A stretch of 64,000 nt of DNA, taken from contig NZ_CP049744.1 in assembly GCF_000760935.2 (NCBI RefSeq), positions 3,813,501 through 3,877,500 of the forward strand, in the 5' to 3' direction. The translations under genes and the position numbers were made by a program. Numbering within the stretch: position 1 is the first letter of the stretch; every line of letters begins with the position of its first letter. Source of the DNA: Rhodococcoides fascians A25f (lineage in GTDB: Bacteria; Actinomycetota; Actinomycetes; Mycobacteriales; Mycobacteriaceae). The notes under the pieces are model-generated. The model made no database searches. It was given only the letters and a program-made list of their open reading frames with translations, and had not been told where the DNA came from. This document shows positions 1-8,030 of this stretch, one piece after another.

Positions 1-1
1 C

Positions 2-649
2 GAAATGCCGCAGGTCCTCGCCCAGATGGACGGCGTCTACATCGCTGCGCAGAACACCGCCGACCAATTCGACACCCTTGCGAGCGCTTGCGGCGAATGG
101 GCCACCACCATTCAGGAGGCTCACCAGAGCGTCATCGATATCGTGGGGACGGCCATCGTTGCCGGCATGATCGCCGGTGCAGTTGCCGGCTTCTTCACAC
201 TCGGCGTGGGAACGGTCGCGGTTACCGGCGCGACGGGCAGCGTCATCGCCGGAAGTGTCATCGCGGTCCTCACCGGAGTGGAAGCGGCGTCGGCAATTGC
301 TGTCGGTGTCACCGTGGCAACCGGCGCGGCGGCCATTGGAATTGCACTGGACGTGCAACCGCTCCTACAAGCAAGTCCGACGACATTCAACGCGAATACT
401 GGTGGAGGTAGTTGGCATTACAATCCTCCGCCAACAAGGGATCTTCCAGGGATACCTAACGCGAAATTAGCAAAAAGAATGAACCGGCGGACGCGTTGGG
501 TCGACGAAAAAGGAAACATATACGAGTGGGATTATCAGCACGGCGCGGTCGAAAAGTACAGCAAGAGCGGTAAACATTTGGGGGAATACGACCCCAATAC
601 CGGCGTTCAGACGAAACCCCCAGATCCAACCAGAAGGCCAGGTCGATGA
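2..649 (+). CDS. Polymorphic toxin with C-terminal colicin E3-type 16S rRNase domain (5' end outside window)
   Basis: The frame is open to the left edge, so the N-terminus and the secretion domain are probably missing; the first Met in the window is at base 5 and residues are numbered from it. Residues 41-118 are a long Gly/Ala/Val-rich hydrophobic stretch, as in toxins that cross or enter membranes. Residues 155-214 read like the cytotoxic domain of colicin E3 and cloacin DF13, which cleave 16S rRNA at the decoding site. The E3 catalytic residues D510, H513 and E517 match D176, H179 and E183 in the motif YEWDYQHGAVEKY, and E3 R545 matches R210 in PDPTRR. The DPNTG turn is also kept. Small paralogous genes of E3-immunity size follow immediately. 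Secretion by a type VII (WXG/ESX-like) route is an inference from the host type only. Confidence 0.85.
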   Translation, partial: EMPQVLAQMDGVYIAAQNTADQFDTLASACGEWATTIQEAHQSVIDIVGTAIVAGMIAGAVAGFFTLGVGTVAVTGATGSVIAGSVIAVLTGVEAASAIAVGVTVATGAAAIGIALDVQPLLQASPTTFNANTGGGSWHYNPPPTRDLPGIPNAKLAKRMNRRTRWVDEKGNIYEWDYQHGAVEKYSKSGKHLGEYDPNTGVQTKPPDPTRRPGR

Positions 650-755
650 CGAATCGGCTCCGACATCTGGATTGCTCGAACCTGACATGACGCTGGGTCA
701 CAACCGCTCCGAAATCAACCACAACAGTAAAATATACACTCGAAAGGAGAACGCC

Positions 756-1007
756 ATGTGGTACCTGCAAGAATTCAATGATGAAACCGAATTGGCAACA
801 GAGATATACCTCTTGCACGATATGACGGTCGAATTCGTCAAACACACGCTACAGATCGACGACAGCGACTTCGACCTACCCGTTGCAGTCGGCCAGAACG
901 ACGTACCGGCGGAGAAGGTGCCGGCCTTTGCTCAGTTCATACAAATCCCGTTCCAAGCCAAAGAAGGACACTCGTACGAAGTCTCGTTCCGCGCCGAACC
1001 GAAATGA
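756..1007 (+). CDS. Putative immunity protein 1 (83 aa)
   Basis: This small acidic protein starts MWYLQEFNDETEL and ends with a YEVSF segment. It begins about 100 bases after the rRNase toxin and has a good ribosome binding site (GAAAGGAG at 742-749), which selects the ATG at 756 over an upstream in-frame ATG at 672. Its size (83 residues), its early W and F/Y-D/N/E-K/E-T pattern, its DVP-x4-FA segment and its final Y-x-V/F strand are shared with three further genes downstream. They resemble the general plan of E3/cloacin immunity proteins (about 85 residues). I believe such proteins are classed as DUF7683, but that is from memory. As the gene nearest the toxin it is the best candidate for the cognate antitoxin, binding and blocking the rRNase domain in the cytoplasm. 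Confidence 0.75.
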   Translation: MWYLQEFNDETELATEIYLLHDMTVEFVKHTLQIDDSDFDLPVAVGQNDVPAEKVPAFAQFIQIPFQAKEGHSYEVSFRAEPK

Positions 1008-1098
1008 GGCTTCACACTCCGCGTCCATGGCCGAGCGTTTGCGGTCGAGGGAAGACGAAGACCTACCAGATCGATCGCATCAGGAACCACGAGACGGC

Positions 1099-1338
1099 AT
1101 GTGGTAATTGGAATCGTACAATGACCGAACCGATTCGATCGCGGACAGCTATCTTCTGCTCGCTATTACGGGAGACAAAATCAGAGAGATAATGGACGTC
1201 GACGAAAGTGAATATCCGTTAGAGATGGGACCGTACCCCGTCGCATTGGCCGACGTACCGAAGTTCGCGAAGTACATAGATGGCAATTTGAGAATCAGCT
1301 CCGATTATGAATACTTCATCGGCCTGTTCACCGACTGA
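1099..1338 (+). pseudogene. Immunity paralogue 2, interrupted by a stop at codon 3
   Basis: Read from the ATG at 1099 the sequence is M-W-stop-LESYNDRTDSI. The stop TAA at 1105-1107 sits exactly where the paralogues have Tyr or His (MWYL, MWHL), so a single TAC or TAT to TAA change explains it. The rest is intact for 76 codons and ends in YEYFIGLFTD, almost the same as paralogue 4 (YFVGLFAD). A TTG at 1108 follows the stop directly and could serve as an alternative or re-initiation start, giving a protein lacking three residues. It is therefore either a recent pseudogene or a gene that starts at TTG. It belongs to the same immunity family as the genes on either side. Confidence 0.7.
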
Positions 1339-1472
1339 GGAATGGGCAATGCGATACGTGGGAGGCGAACTGCTCGAGAGTGGAGCACACGTGATACCAG
1401 AATCTATCGACTGATCGAGCGATTACCGGTCACACGGCACGCGCTTGTTCTCACTAACTTCTGAAAACTAAG

Positions 1473-1718
1473 ATGTGGCACCTAGAGAAATTCGATAAGA
1501 CTACCCATCTCCTTATGAGCGAATATGTCCTTCACGACATGTCAGCCACGGTAATCGGGAGGATTCTCGGAGTAGCAGACGACGAGAACGAACTTCCCAT
1601 TGGGATTCGTCAACACGACGTTCCGCTGTCCAAGGCGTCAGAGTTTGCAGCTTTCCTGAACGAAGCCTTCACTCTGGACGAGAAATGCGAGTACAAAGTT
1701 GGCTATTCTTCAGATTGA
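1473..1718 (+). CDS. Putative immunity protein 3 (81 aa)
   Basis: This is the third member of the tandem family. It starts MWHLEKFDKTTHLL and shares with member 1 the segments YxLHDMS/T, LPxxxxQxDVP and a final Y-K/E-V strand. Members 1 and 3 are closer to each other than to 2 and 4. The ATG at 1473 is fixed by alignment of the N-terminal MW. The 134 bases before it contain no recognisable toxin tip. Orphan immunity genes kept in series protect against relatives that carry other toxin tips; applying that here is an inference. Confidence 0.65.
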   Translation: MWHLEKFDKTTHLLMSEYVLHDMSATVIGRILGVADDENELPIGIRQHDVPLSKASEFAAFLNEAFTLDEKCEYKVGYSSD

Positions 1719-1805
1719 CGATCACCAACAACACGTCCTGCAGCGTAGACCTCGGTATCGTCATCGCTCTGGTCGGATCTCAATCTCAGTGTCCGCACCT
1801 CAGCG

Positions 1806-1985
1806 ATGAACGTCCACCGGACGATCGGCCACATCGGACAGGCAACAGAAGATATCTATTCGTATGCACTTACCGACATGGGGGTCCGAATGCACACGAG
1901 GAACGGGCACCGCCTCGACAAGTTCGACCCAGTCACCGGCGATATGACAAAAGCGCCGGTGCCCGGCCGAAAACCACGGAGATGA
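1806..1985 (+). pseudogene. Orphan, degenerate E3-type toxin tip
   Basis: A 59-codon frame from ATG 1806 to TGA 1983-1985; the frame is open back to about 1749. Its last 44 residues align without gaps to the last 44 of the rRNase toxin at the start of the window: 16 identities by my count, including IY, DP-x-TG, TK and the basic PxR tail. The catalytic positions are lost: D, H and E of the active toxin are A, D and R here. It lies directly upstream of immunity paralogue 4 (ATG 1989), as expected for a displaced toxin-tip/immunity cassette. It may be a decayed remnant, or a silent cassette reactivated by recombination only if the remaining catalytic residues differ from those of E3. The short length makes this less certain than the other calls. 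Confidence 0.55.
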
Positions 1986-1988
1986 CAA

Positions 1989-2228
1989 ATGTGGTACCTG
2001 GACGCGTACGAGAAAAAATCCGAGCTTCTTACCAAGAGCTACCCGCTTCGGGGTGCTACCACCAGGATCATCAAAGAGTTGATCGAAGTAGACGAAGGAT
2101 ACGGACCAGTTGAAGCCGCAATGCATGAGGTCGCGCCCGCGGGCTTGGCAAAGTTCGCGCCATATATCGATGTCGAGTTCTTGATCGACTTCGACTGCAC
2201 CTACTTCGTAGGCCTCTTCGCGGACTGA
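1989..2228 (+). CDS. Putative immunity protein 4 (79 aa)
   Basis: The fourth tandem paralogue starts MWYLDAYEKKSELLTKSY and ends YFVGLFAD. It begins 3 bases after the stop of the orphan toxin tip, so the two could be translated together. It is closest to the interrupted paralogue 2 (shared FxxYID and Y-F-x-GLFxD). As the partner of the orphan tip it would be the antitoxin of an older toxin variant; this is inferred from position. No function outside toxin immunity is suggested by the sequence. Confidence 0.65.
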   Translation: MWYLDAYEKKSELLTKSYPLRGATTRIIKELIEVDEGYGPVEAAMHEVAPAGLAKFAPYIDVEFLIDFDCTYFVGLFAD

Positions 2229-2494
2229 TCCAAGGAGAACCCCCGCCACAACGCGGCCTGACGCGGCCCAAGAGGTTTGCGTACAGACCTTGTACGAAAA
2301 TCACGTTCAAAACTCTGTACCGATGTCGCGCGCAATACTCCTCGCCGCGTTGACGCCGCTCTGGACTCGACCGCAGACACGGTCAAGCGAATTCAGCGGC
2401 TCAGTTCGGCGCGGTACACGGGTAGCCCCGCCGTTTCGCAACCCGCAGACCCAGTTGGACACCCGGACTCCCACTTCTTCGCTAACGTCGGACC

Positions 2495-3862
2495 ATGACG
2501 GACTCGAAGGCAGTCGACATCGACCACCTCACCCACACTCTGCGTGACCGCAACATCGCGGGGGTGACCATCGGCTGGGTCGACAACAATGGCATCGTCC
2601 GATCACGCACCGTGCCCACCGCAGGATTGACGGCAGTCGCACGGCGTGGAGTAGGAGTTACCGCGGTGTTCGCGGTGTTCGATTCCCACGACGGGATCAC
2701 GTTCGCCCACGAGGGACTGTCGACGCCGTCCGGCGATGTGCGGTTGATTCCGGTGATCGACAACGCGTCGAGCGTGGTCGCCCTGTCCGGACAGCCAGGG
2801 CTTGTCTGGGTACACGGCAGGCAGCTGTCGGCGGACGGCTCTCCCTGGCCCTACGATCAACGTGCTGTTCTCGAGCGGCAGGTTCAGAGGGCGTCCGATG
2901 CGGGTTTCGAGGTGCGGGCCGGATTCGAGATCGAGTTCGCCCTGACTCGCGAATCGGACGGGCTCTCGGCTCATCGCGGACCTGCCTACTCGGCGAACGC
3001 ACTCCGCGACGTCGACGAATTCGTAGTCCTGCTGCTCGAGGCGCTGACTGCGAACGGCCTCGACATCGGTCAGATTCATGCCGAGTACGGCGGCTCCCAG
3101 CTGGAGATCGCATTGAGTCCACTCGATCCACTTGCTGCAGCCGATGCGCAAGTTCTCGCGCGGCAGACCATCCACTCAGCGGCGAAAGCTCACGGCCTGC
3201 GGGCAAGCTTCGCTCCCCTGCCCTCATCGAGCAGTGCAGGTAACGGGTGGCACCTGCACACGTCACTGGTTCGTGATGGTCACAACGCATTGACCGGGGA
3301 CGGAGAGTACGGACTGTCCGACACCGGGCGGGCGTACGTCGCGGGCCTCGTTCGAGAACTTTCGGGACTCACTGCCATCACGGCACCGAGTTCGGGTTCG
3401 CTGCTGCGTCGTCGACCGGGCTACTGGGCAGGTGCCTTCGGGTTCTGGGGCGTCGAAAACCGTGAGGCTGCAGTGCGACTCGTACCGGCCACACCCCTTC
3501 TCGGCCCCGAACACACGAACGTCGAGTTGAAGGCATGCGACGCGTCCGCCAATCCGTATCTGGCACTGGCCGTCACGATCGCGGCCGGCCTGTCGGGAGT
3601 CGCGGATTCGGCGCAGTTGCCGTCACCGGTCCAGGAGGACGTGGGAGGTTGGGACGACGCGCGTCGCGAGACCGCGGGGATCTCCCCACTCGCGACCACC
3701 CACGCGCAGCAGCGCGACAACCTACTGTCGTCAGCACTGGTCCGAGACGTGTTGGGCGAGGAACTTCTGGGCGCATTCGTTGCCTGCCGGGACGCCGACG
3801 CCACGTGGGCGGAGAGCCATACCGAGGACGAACTGCTCGAATCGTTGCGCTGGATCTACTGA
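2495..3862 (+). CDS. Glutamine synthetase family protein (455 aa)
   Basis: A full-length member of the type I glutamine synthetase fold. The N-terminal beta-grasp half is followed by the catalytic barrel with GFEIEFAL (about residue 145, metal-binding glutamates), the GNGWHLHTSL motif (about 250, equivalent to the GSGxHxHxS ammonium/glutamate loop), an Arg-rich ATP/phosphate segment and a late NVELKACDASANPYLA motif (about 345-360). It lacks the conserved adenylation-loop context of housekeeping GlnA, and its divergence suggests a gamma-glutamyl ligase acting on an amine or polyamine (GlnA3-like, PuuA-like) rather than primary ammonia assimilation. The next gene starts 1 base after its stop, so the two are probably co-translated. 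The substrate cannot be told from the sequence. Confidence 0.88.
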   Translation: MTDSKAVDIDHLTHTLRDRNIAGVTIGWVDNNGIVRSRTVPTAGLTAVARRGVGVTAVFAVFDSHDGITFAHEGLSTPSGDVRLIPVIDNASSVVALSGQPGLVWVHGRQLSADGSPWPYDQRAVLERQVQRASDAGFEVRAGFEIEFALTRESDGLSAHRGPAYSANALRDVDEFVVLLLEALTANGLDIGQIHAEYGGSQLEIALSPLDPLAAADAQVLARQTIHSAAKAHGLRASFAPLPSSSSAGNGWHLHTSLVRDGHNALTGDGEYGLSDTGRAYVAGLVRELSGLTAITAPSSGSLLRRRPGYWAGAFGFWGVENREAAVRLVPATPLLGPEHTNVELKACDASANPYLALAVTIAAGLSGVADSAQLPSPVQEDVGGWDDARRETAGISPLATTHAQQRDNLLSSALVRDVLGEELLGAFVACRDADATWAESHTEDELLESLRWIY

Positions 3863-3863
3863 G

Positions 3864-4562
3864 ATGCTGCGCCGGTTCCCCGAGGCAAGCACCATTGTCT
3901 CGGGGCTCGATCATGTTCTGCCGCAACCGGATCAACTCTGCGGACCGTTCTCGGCATCGGTTGCGCTGACGGCCGTCATGGGCGACGACGCACCGGGCGT
4001 GACGGCACTTGCGGTCGCATCAGGGTCCGCGATCTGGCCGGTCGAGGTCGAGTCGACCGGTCCTCCCGGAACCCCTCGAATCACCGACGGGTGGGACGCA
4101 CTGCCGAGGGCCACATCGATCGACGCAGCCGGGACCACAGCGGCAGGTCTCGCAGAGGGCATCGAGACGGCAACCGACCACCGCGTTGCCGTCGTTCCGA
4201 TCATGGGGCCCGGTACCGAGCGGCTACGCCTGCTACTCGTCGGCCTTGCCGACGTGCACTTCCGATTCGGCCTGGTGGCGAATGTTCACACCGCGGAACT
4301 GACCGAATTCGATTGGAATGTAGGACATTTCGTGACCGTCTGGGGATTCGATCCAGTCGAGGACGTGGTTGCGATCGCCGACACCTATCGGGAACTCGGA
4401 GTCCCGGATATGCCACCTGGATGTAGAACCGTCTCCACCGACGCGTTCGCGTCGGCGATGTCCGAGCGTGGCCTGTTGCTGATCGTCGACAGCCAGGATC
4501 ATCATGCGGCGGTGGATCTGGTCCGCTCTCTCGAGCTACGACACGACGTGTGGTCGGTGTGA
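3864..4562 (+). CDS. Papain/C39-like cysteine-fold protein coupled to the glutamine synthetase homologue (232 aa)
   Basis: The ATG at 3864 lies 1 base after the upstream stop, which sets the start. I see a classic papain-type arrangement: QPDQLCGPF (Q21 as possible oxyanion residue, C26 as nucleophile), NVGHFVTVWGFD (H155) and VAIADTY (D173). Order and spacing match peptidase C39-like folds. There is no signal peptide or membrane segment. I do not recognise a named family with certainty. The tight coupling to a glutamine-synthetase-like ligase suggests amidase or gamma-glutamyl hydrolase chemistry on the ligase product, but this is only an inference. It ends 24 bases before a strong hairpin. 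Confidence 0.7.
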   Translation: MLRRFPEASTIVSGLDHVLPQPDQLCGPFSASVALTAVMGDDAPGVTALAVASGSAIWPVEVESTGPPGTPRITDGWDALPRATSIDAAGTTAAGLAEGIETATDHRVAVVPIMGPGTERLRLLLVGLADVHFRFGLVANVHTAELTEFDWNVGHFVTVWGFDPVEDVVAIADTYRELGVPDMPPGCRTVSTDAFASAMSERGLLLIVDSQDHHAAVDLVRSLELRHDVWSV

Positions 4563-4586
4563 AGATCGGCACCTGGGAAACACGAA

Positions 4587-4620
4587 ATGGGCGTGGGTTC
4601 CTGTCGGAACCCACGCCCAT
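4587..4620. terminator. Perfect 15-bp hairpin between convergent operons
   Basis: Arms 4587-4601 and 4606-4620 are perfectly complementary with a 4-base loop (tgtc). It lies between the stop of the C39-like gene (plus) and rpsN (minus), so it can serve both. Reading the minus strand a weak T-containing run (ATTTCGTGTTT) follows the stem; there is no strong U-tract on the plus side. Confidence 0.8.
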
Positions 4621-4653
4621 CAGCGTGGTGTGGTGAAGGCCGGAGGCCTCAGA

Positions 4654-4839
4654 TCACCAGGAGCTCTTGCGAACTCCGGGAAGCTCTCCGGCGTGTGCCA
4701 TTTCGCGCACGCAGATACGGCAGAGGCCGAACTTGCGGAACACGGAATGGGGACGGCCGCAGCGGTTGCAGCGAGTGTATGCACGCACCGCGAACTTCGG
4801 CTTCTTGTTGGCCTTGTTGACCAATGCCTTCTTCGCCAT
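4654..4839 (-). CDS. rpsN: 30S ribosomal protein S14, zinc-binding type Z
   Basis: A 61-residue S14 of the short, zinc-ribbon type: CxxC at C24/C27 and C40/C43, within [20 protein letters not shown]. It is the last gene of the rplN-rplX-rplE-rpsN operon; the upstream rplE stop is 4 bases away. The length matches type Z S14 proteins, and the zinc-free longer paralogue used under zinc limitation is not in this window. It acts in assembly of the 30S head. Confidence 0.97.
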   Translation of the reverse strand: MAKKALVNKANKKPKFAVRAYTRCNRCGRPHSVFRKFGLCRICVREMAHAGELPGVRKSSW

Positions 4840-4843
4840 GGAC

Positions 4844-5416
4844 TCAGTTCTCCTTGAACGGGAAGCCGAGGTGCTTGAGCAGCGCGCGGCCTTCTTCGTT
4901 GTTGGTTGCGGTGGTTACTACGGTGATGTCCATGCCGCGCGGACGATCGATCTTGTCCACGTCGATCTCGTGGAACATCGACTGCTCGTTGAGGCCGAAC
5001 GTGTAGTTTCCGTTGCCGTCGAACTGCGTGCCCGAGAGGCCGCGGAAGTCCCTGATTCGGGGAAGGGCAATGGAGACCAGACGGTCGAGGAACTCCCACA
5101 TGCGGTCGCCACGGAGGGTGACGCGTGCGCCGATGGGCATTCCTTCGCGCAGCTTGAACTGTGCGATGGACTTGCGAGCCTTGCGGATCTCCGGCTTCTG
5201 GCCGGTGATGGCAGCGAGGTCGGCAACTGCACCGTTGATCAGCTTGGCGTCACGGGCGGCGTCGCCGACACCCATGTTGACGACGACCTTGACGATGCCG
5301 GGGATCTGCATGACGTTCTCGTATGCAAATTCGGTGTTCAGGGCGTCTTTGATCTCGGCGCGGTAGCGCGCCTTGAGTCGAGGCTGTTCGCCCGCGATGT
5401 TTTCGGTGGTAGTCAT
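4844..5416 (-). CDS. rplE: 50S ribosomal protein L5
   Basis: A 190-residue L5 with recognisable [39 protein letters not shown] and [21 protein letters not shown] blocks. The start is the ATG at 5416 (MTTTENIAG); an upstream extension of the frame overlaps rplX and is not L5-like. It is separated from the rplX stop by 1 base. L5 binds 5S rRNA and contacts S13 and the P-site tRNA. Confidence 0.97.
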   Translation of the reverse strand: MTTTENIAGEQPRLKARYRAEIKDALNTEFAYENVMQIPGIVKVVVNMGVGDAARDAKLINGAVADLAAITGQKPEIRKARKSIAQFKLREGMPIGARVTLRGDRMWEFLDRLVSIALPRIRDFRGLSGTQFDGNGNYTFGLNEQSMFHEIDVDKIDRPRGMDITVVTTATNNEEGRALLKHLGFPFKEN

Positions 5417-5417
5417 C

Positions 5418-5735
5418 TCAGATGTCCTTCCCGTTCTTGCGGGAAACACGAACGCGCTTGCCGGATTCCTCATCGGTCCGGTAGCCCACGCGGGTGGGGT
5501 TTCCGTCCGAGTCGACCACTGCGACGTTCGATACGTGGATCGGGGCTTCCTGAGTGACGATGCCACCCGAGGATGCGCCGCGCTGGTTGGCGGAGACCGC
5601 GGTGTGCTTCTTGATGCGGTTCACGCCCTCGACCAGAACCTTGGAGTCAGCGGGGTAGGCCTGAATGACCTTGCCCTTGGCACCCTTGTCCTTGCCTGCG
5701 ATCACGAGAACGGTGTCGCCCTTGTGCACCTTCAT
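5418..5735 (-). CDS. rplX: 50S ribosomal protein L24
   Basis: A 105-residue L24 with the N-terminal KOW motif ([22 protein letters not shown]) and the usual basic C-terminus. The start codon abuts the rplN stop exactly (5735/5736), showing translational coupling. L24 initiates 50S assembly on 23S rRNA domain I. Confidence 0.97.
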   Translation of the reverse strand: MKVHKGDTVLVIAGKDKGAKGKVIQAYPADSKVLVEGVNRIKKHTAVSANQRGASSGGIVTQEAPIHVSNVAVVDSDGNPTRVGYRTDEESGKRVRVSRKNGKDI

Positions 5736-6104
5736 TTACAGCACCTCCGGGGCGAGCGAGACGATCTTCATGAACTTCTTCTCACGCAGCTCGCGGCCGA
5801 CCGGGCCGAAGATACGGGTTCCACGGGGATCGTTGTCCGGCTTGATCAGCACAGCAGCGTTCTCGTCGAAGCGGATGTACGAGCCATCCGGACGACGGCG
5901 CTCCTTGACGGTGCGGACGATGACGGCCTTGACGACCTCACCCTTCTTGATGTTTCCACCGGGGATGGCGTCTTTCACCGTAGCTACGATGATGTCGCCG
6001 ATTCCGGCGTAGCGACGTGACGAGCCACCGAGAACGCGGATGCAAAGGATTTCCTTTGCGCCCGTGTTATCAGCGACGCGTACTCGCGACTCCTGCTGAA
6101 TCAC
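5736..6104 (-). CDS. rplN: 50S ribosomal protein L14
   Basis: A 122-residue L14 ([20 protein letters not shown] at the start; [20 protein letters not shown] following). It is the first gene of this four-gene operon. In the E. coli arrangement rplN follows rpsQ directly; here rpsQ lies 7.4 kb away with a non-ribosomal block between, so rplN needs its own promoter. Confidence 0.97.
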   Translation of the reverse strand: MIQQESRVRVADNTGAKEILCIRVLGGSSRRYAGIGDIIVATVKDAIPGGNIKKGEVVKAVIVRTVKERRRPDGSYIRFDENAAVLIKPDNDPRGTRIFGPVGRELREKKFMKIVSLAPEVL

Positions 6105-6217
6105 TCACTTCTCCTTGACCTGGATGTACGTACGTGCCGGATTTCCGTCCCGACACGCGCGGTCGGCTGCCGGGTACGGGCGCACGAAGGCACACCGCTG
6201 CCACAGGCAACCGGTCA

Positions 6218-6247
6218 AGTGTAGGGGAACGGCCCCCGTGGATCCAA
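6218..6247 (-). promoter_or_regulatory. Candidate promoter of the rplN operon
   Basis: On the minus strand a TTGGAT (6242-6247) and a TACACT (6218-6223) are spaced by 18 bases, giving a transcript start near 6210 and a leader of roughly 105 bases before rplN. The -10 matches 4 of 6 consensus positions and the -35 only the TTG, so this is a weak prediction supported mainly by position. Confidence 0.35.
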
Positions 6248-6342
6248 ATCGTGATCGCCCGCCCTCGAGCCGTTGCCAACGGACCCAGGACTCTCGGTAC
6301 GGTTTCGGAGATGGAACATCTTCGGATCGTCGAGGCAGGGCG

Positions 6343-7380
6343 ATGACGTCGAACGACGTTACCGCGGGCTGGTGGTCCGGCTTACCCGTGGATCGAGTCG
6401 TTCGAGTACACGGTGCGACCGAACGAGAACTCGCCGATTCGGTGAACCCGCTGCCCACCTCTGCACCCGCAATCGTCTTCTTCGCGCTCGAGCCTACGAC
6501 TGCGAAACGGACTGTCGACCTCGTGGATGCCGTGGTCGACGAACTGGAGAATGCGGCGGCGAACTCGGCCGAGCTCTGGCTTCCGGAATTCGACCACCAG
6601 GCAGGCACGTCCACGCTGGATCGGCGCGCTGCGCGCACGACCGCTGTGCGGCTGGCCGCCGACACCGAGCACTTCGGCCCCTACGTCGGAGCTCTCGCCG
6701 ACGCGGCCGTCGCCGGGCGGTCGCCGCGTCGAGCAGCGTTCACCGTGGAAACCAGGGCTGCGGGTTCGGCGCGGATACTCGCAGTTGCTCAACGCCGCCG
6801 TTCCGCCGCGCTCGTGCTGGTCGTACCCACGGGCATCGATGCCGGTGTCGCCGCAACTGCGGCGGAATGGCTGTGCACGCATGCCGGGATGGCGGTGTGG
6901 GTCATCGGAGACGGGGCGTCGGGCATGGATCGGTTCCCGTCGGTGTCGGTTCGTGCACCCGCAGTGCCCGCCGGTGTCAGCACCGTCCTCGATCGCTTTC
7001 GCCCACTGAGCTATCCACCGATCGCCGGACATCCGCACCCGGCCAGTGATCCGGAGAAGCGCTTGTATCGAGCGCTGGACGTGCACGAGTGGGCCACCGG
7101 ACGGGAGCACAATCGCTCGATCCGGCTCGACGAGCTCAGCCGACCGTTCACAGTCGACGTACTGTGGCGCACCGAGAGAGTCGTCGTGGAAATCGACGGC
7201 AACGAACACCGTGCACCCGAGCGTTTCGCCGAGGACCGCGTGCGCGACAACCAACTGCAGACACACGGTTACATGGTGTTGCGGTTCACCAACGCTCAGG
7301 TGATGGACGACCCGCACCGCGCTGTCGCTACCATCCGCGAGGCAGTATCGAGAAGACGATCGAAGGGGGATCCTCGATGA
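6343..7380 (+). CDS. DUF559/Vsr-like PD-(D/E)XK nuclease-domain protein (345 aa)
   Basis: The C-terminal third (about residues 230-335) reads like the DUF559/very-short-patch-repair nuclease fold: FTVDVLW (Asp near 272), VVVEIDGNEHR (E-x-D near 283-285), then ERFAEDRVRDNQLQTHGYMVLRF, the D-x3-D/RDxxLxxxG-x-x-VLRF pattern of that family. The N-terminal 200 residues are alpha/beta-looking, without a motif I know. The start at 6343 is chosen because earlier in-frame codons lie in non-conserved, promoter-like sequence. Its stop overlaps the next start (ATGA, 7377-7380), so it is the first gene of a coupled operon with a winged-helix protein and a HerA-like ATPase. A DNA-processing or defence role is inferred from this pairing. 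Confidence 0.75.
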   Translation: MTSNDVTAGWWSGLPVDRVVRVHGATERELADSVNPLPTSAPAIVFFALEPTTAKRTVDLVDAVVDELENAAANSAELWLPEFDHQAGTSTLDRRAARTTAVRLAADTEHFGPYVGALADAAVAGRSPRRAAFTVETRAAGSARILAVAQRRRSAALVLVVPTGIDAGVAATAAEWLCTHAGMAVWVIGDGASGMDRFPSVSVRAPAVPAGVSTVLDRFRPLSYPPIAGHPHPASDPEKRLYRALDVHEWATGREHNRSIRLDELSRPFTVDVLWRTERVVVEIDGNEHRAPERFAEDRVRDNQLQTHGYMVLRFTNAQVMDDPHRAVATIREAVSRRRSKGDPR

Positions 7381-8030
7381 GTACCGAAGACCTGAACGGG
7401 ACCGAGGCAGCAGTGCTACTGGTCCTGATGGCCGAAGCGAGTCCGGTCAAGAATTCCGAACTCAGAACGATGGGCCCCGAATTGGCCAAGCCTTCTCGCG
7501 ACAAGCTGAAGAACGCAGGTCTGATCGAGGTGAACTCCTCGGTACGCCCGATGACTCTCGAACTGACCGACAAGGGGTGGCGTACCTGCGGTGAACTCAT
7601 CGGCGGTGAACCCCCGGCTCGATCGACCGGAGCCGGTAAGGCGATGTTCACCGTGTTGGCCGGGTTGCGTCGATGGCTCGATCGCACCGACAGCCGTCCG
7701 GCGGATGTGTTCTCGCCCCGCGAGGACGAACCCGCACCCGCCGACAGGTCCGAGAAGTCCGACGAGACCGTCGACATCGAAGCCTCGATTCGCACGGCTT
7801 ACGCGCGGCTCGCACGTGAACCCGGCAGCACGGTTCGACTCTCGCGACTGCGAAACGAGTTGCACGACATACCGAGAAGCGACCTCGACGACGCTCTCGC
7901 ACGCCTGCGACGAGCGTCGGACGTTTCGTTGATCCCCGAAGAGAATCAGAAGACACTGACGGACGAGGAACGTGCTGCCGCCGTCGTCGTCGGTAATCAG
8001 CAGAACCACCTTCTCTCGATCGAAGCATGA
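7377..8030 (+). CDS. Winged-helix-like protein coupled to the HerA-like ATPase (217 aa)
   Basis: The N-terminal 70 residues (EAAVLLVLMAEASPVKNSEL, then ELTDKGW) look like a MarR/PadR-style winged helix with its closing LTxKG wing. A charged linker (about residues 100-140) leads to a second helical unit (about 140-195; RLSRLRNELHDIPRSDLDDAL) that resembles another small helix-turn-helix. It overlaps both neighbours by ATGA (7377-7380 and 8027-8030). It may be a DNA-targeting or regulatory subunit of the nuclease/ATPase pair. I do not recognise a named family. Confidence 0.65.
   Translation: MSTEDLNGTEAAVLLVLMAEASPVKNSELRTMGPELAKPSRDKLKNAGLIEVNSSVRPMTLELTDKGWRTCGELIGGEPPARSTGAGKAMFTVLAGLRRWLDRTDSRPADVFSPREDEPAPADRSEKSDETVDIEASIRTAYARLAREPGSTVRLSRLRNELHDIPRSDLDDALARLRRASDVSLIPEENQKTLTDEERAAAVVVGNQQNHLLSIEA

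Noticed and set aside
1339-1472. Possible further toxin remnant between immunity copies 2 and 3
   Set aside because: I translated the plus-strand frames; no E3-like or other toxin motif could be recognised.
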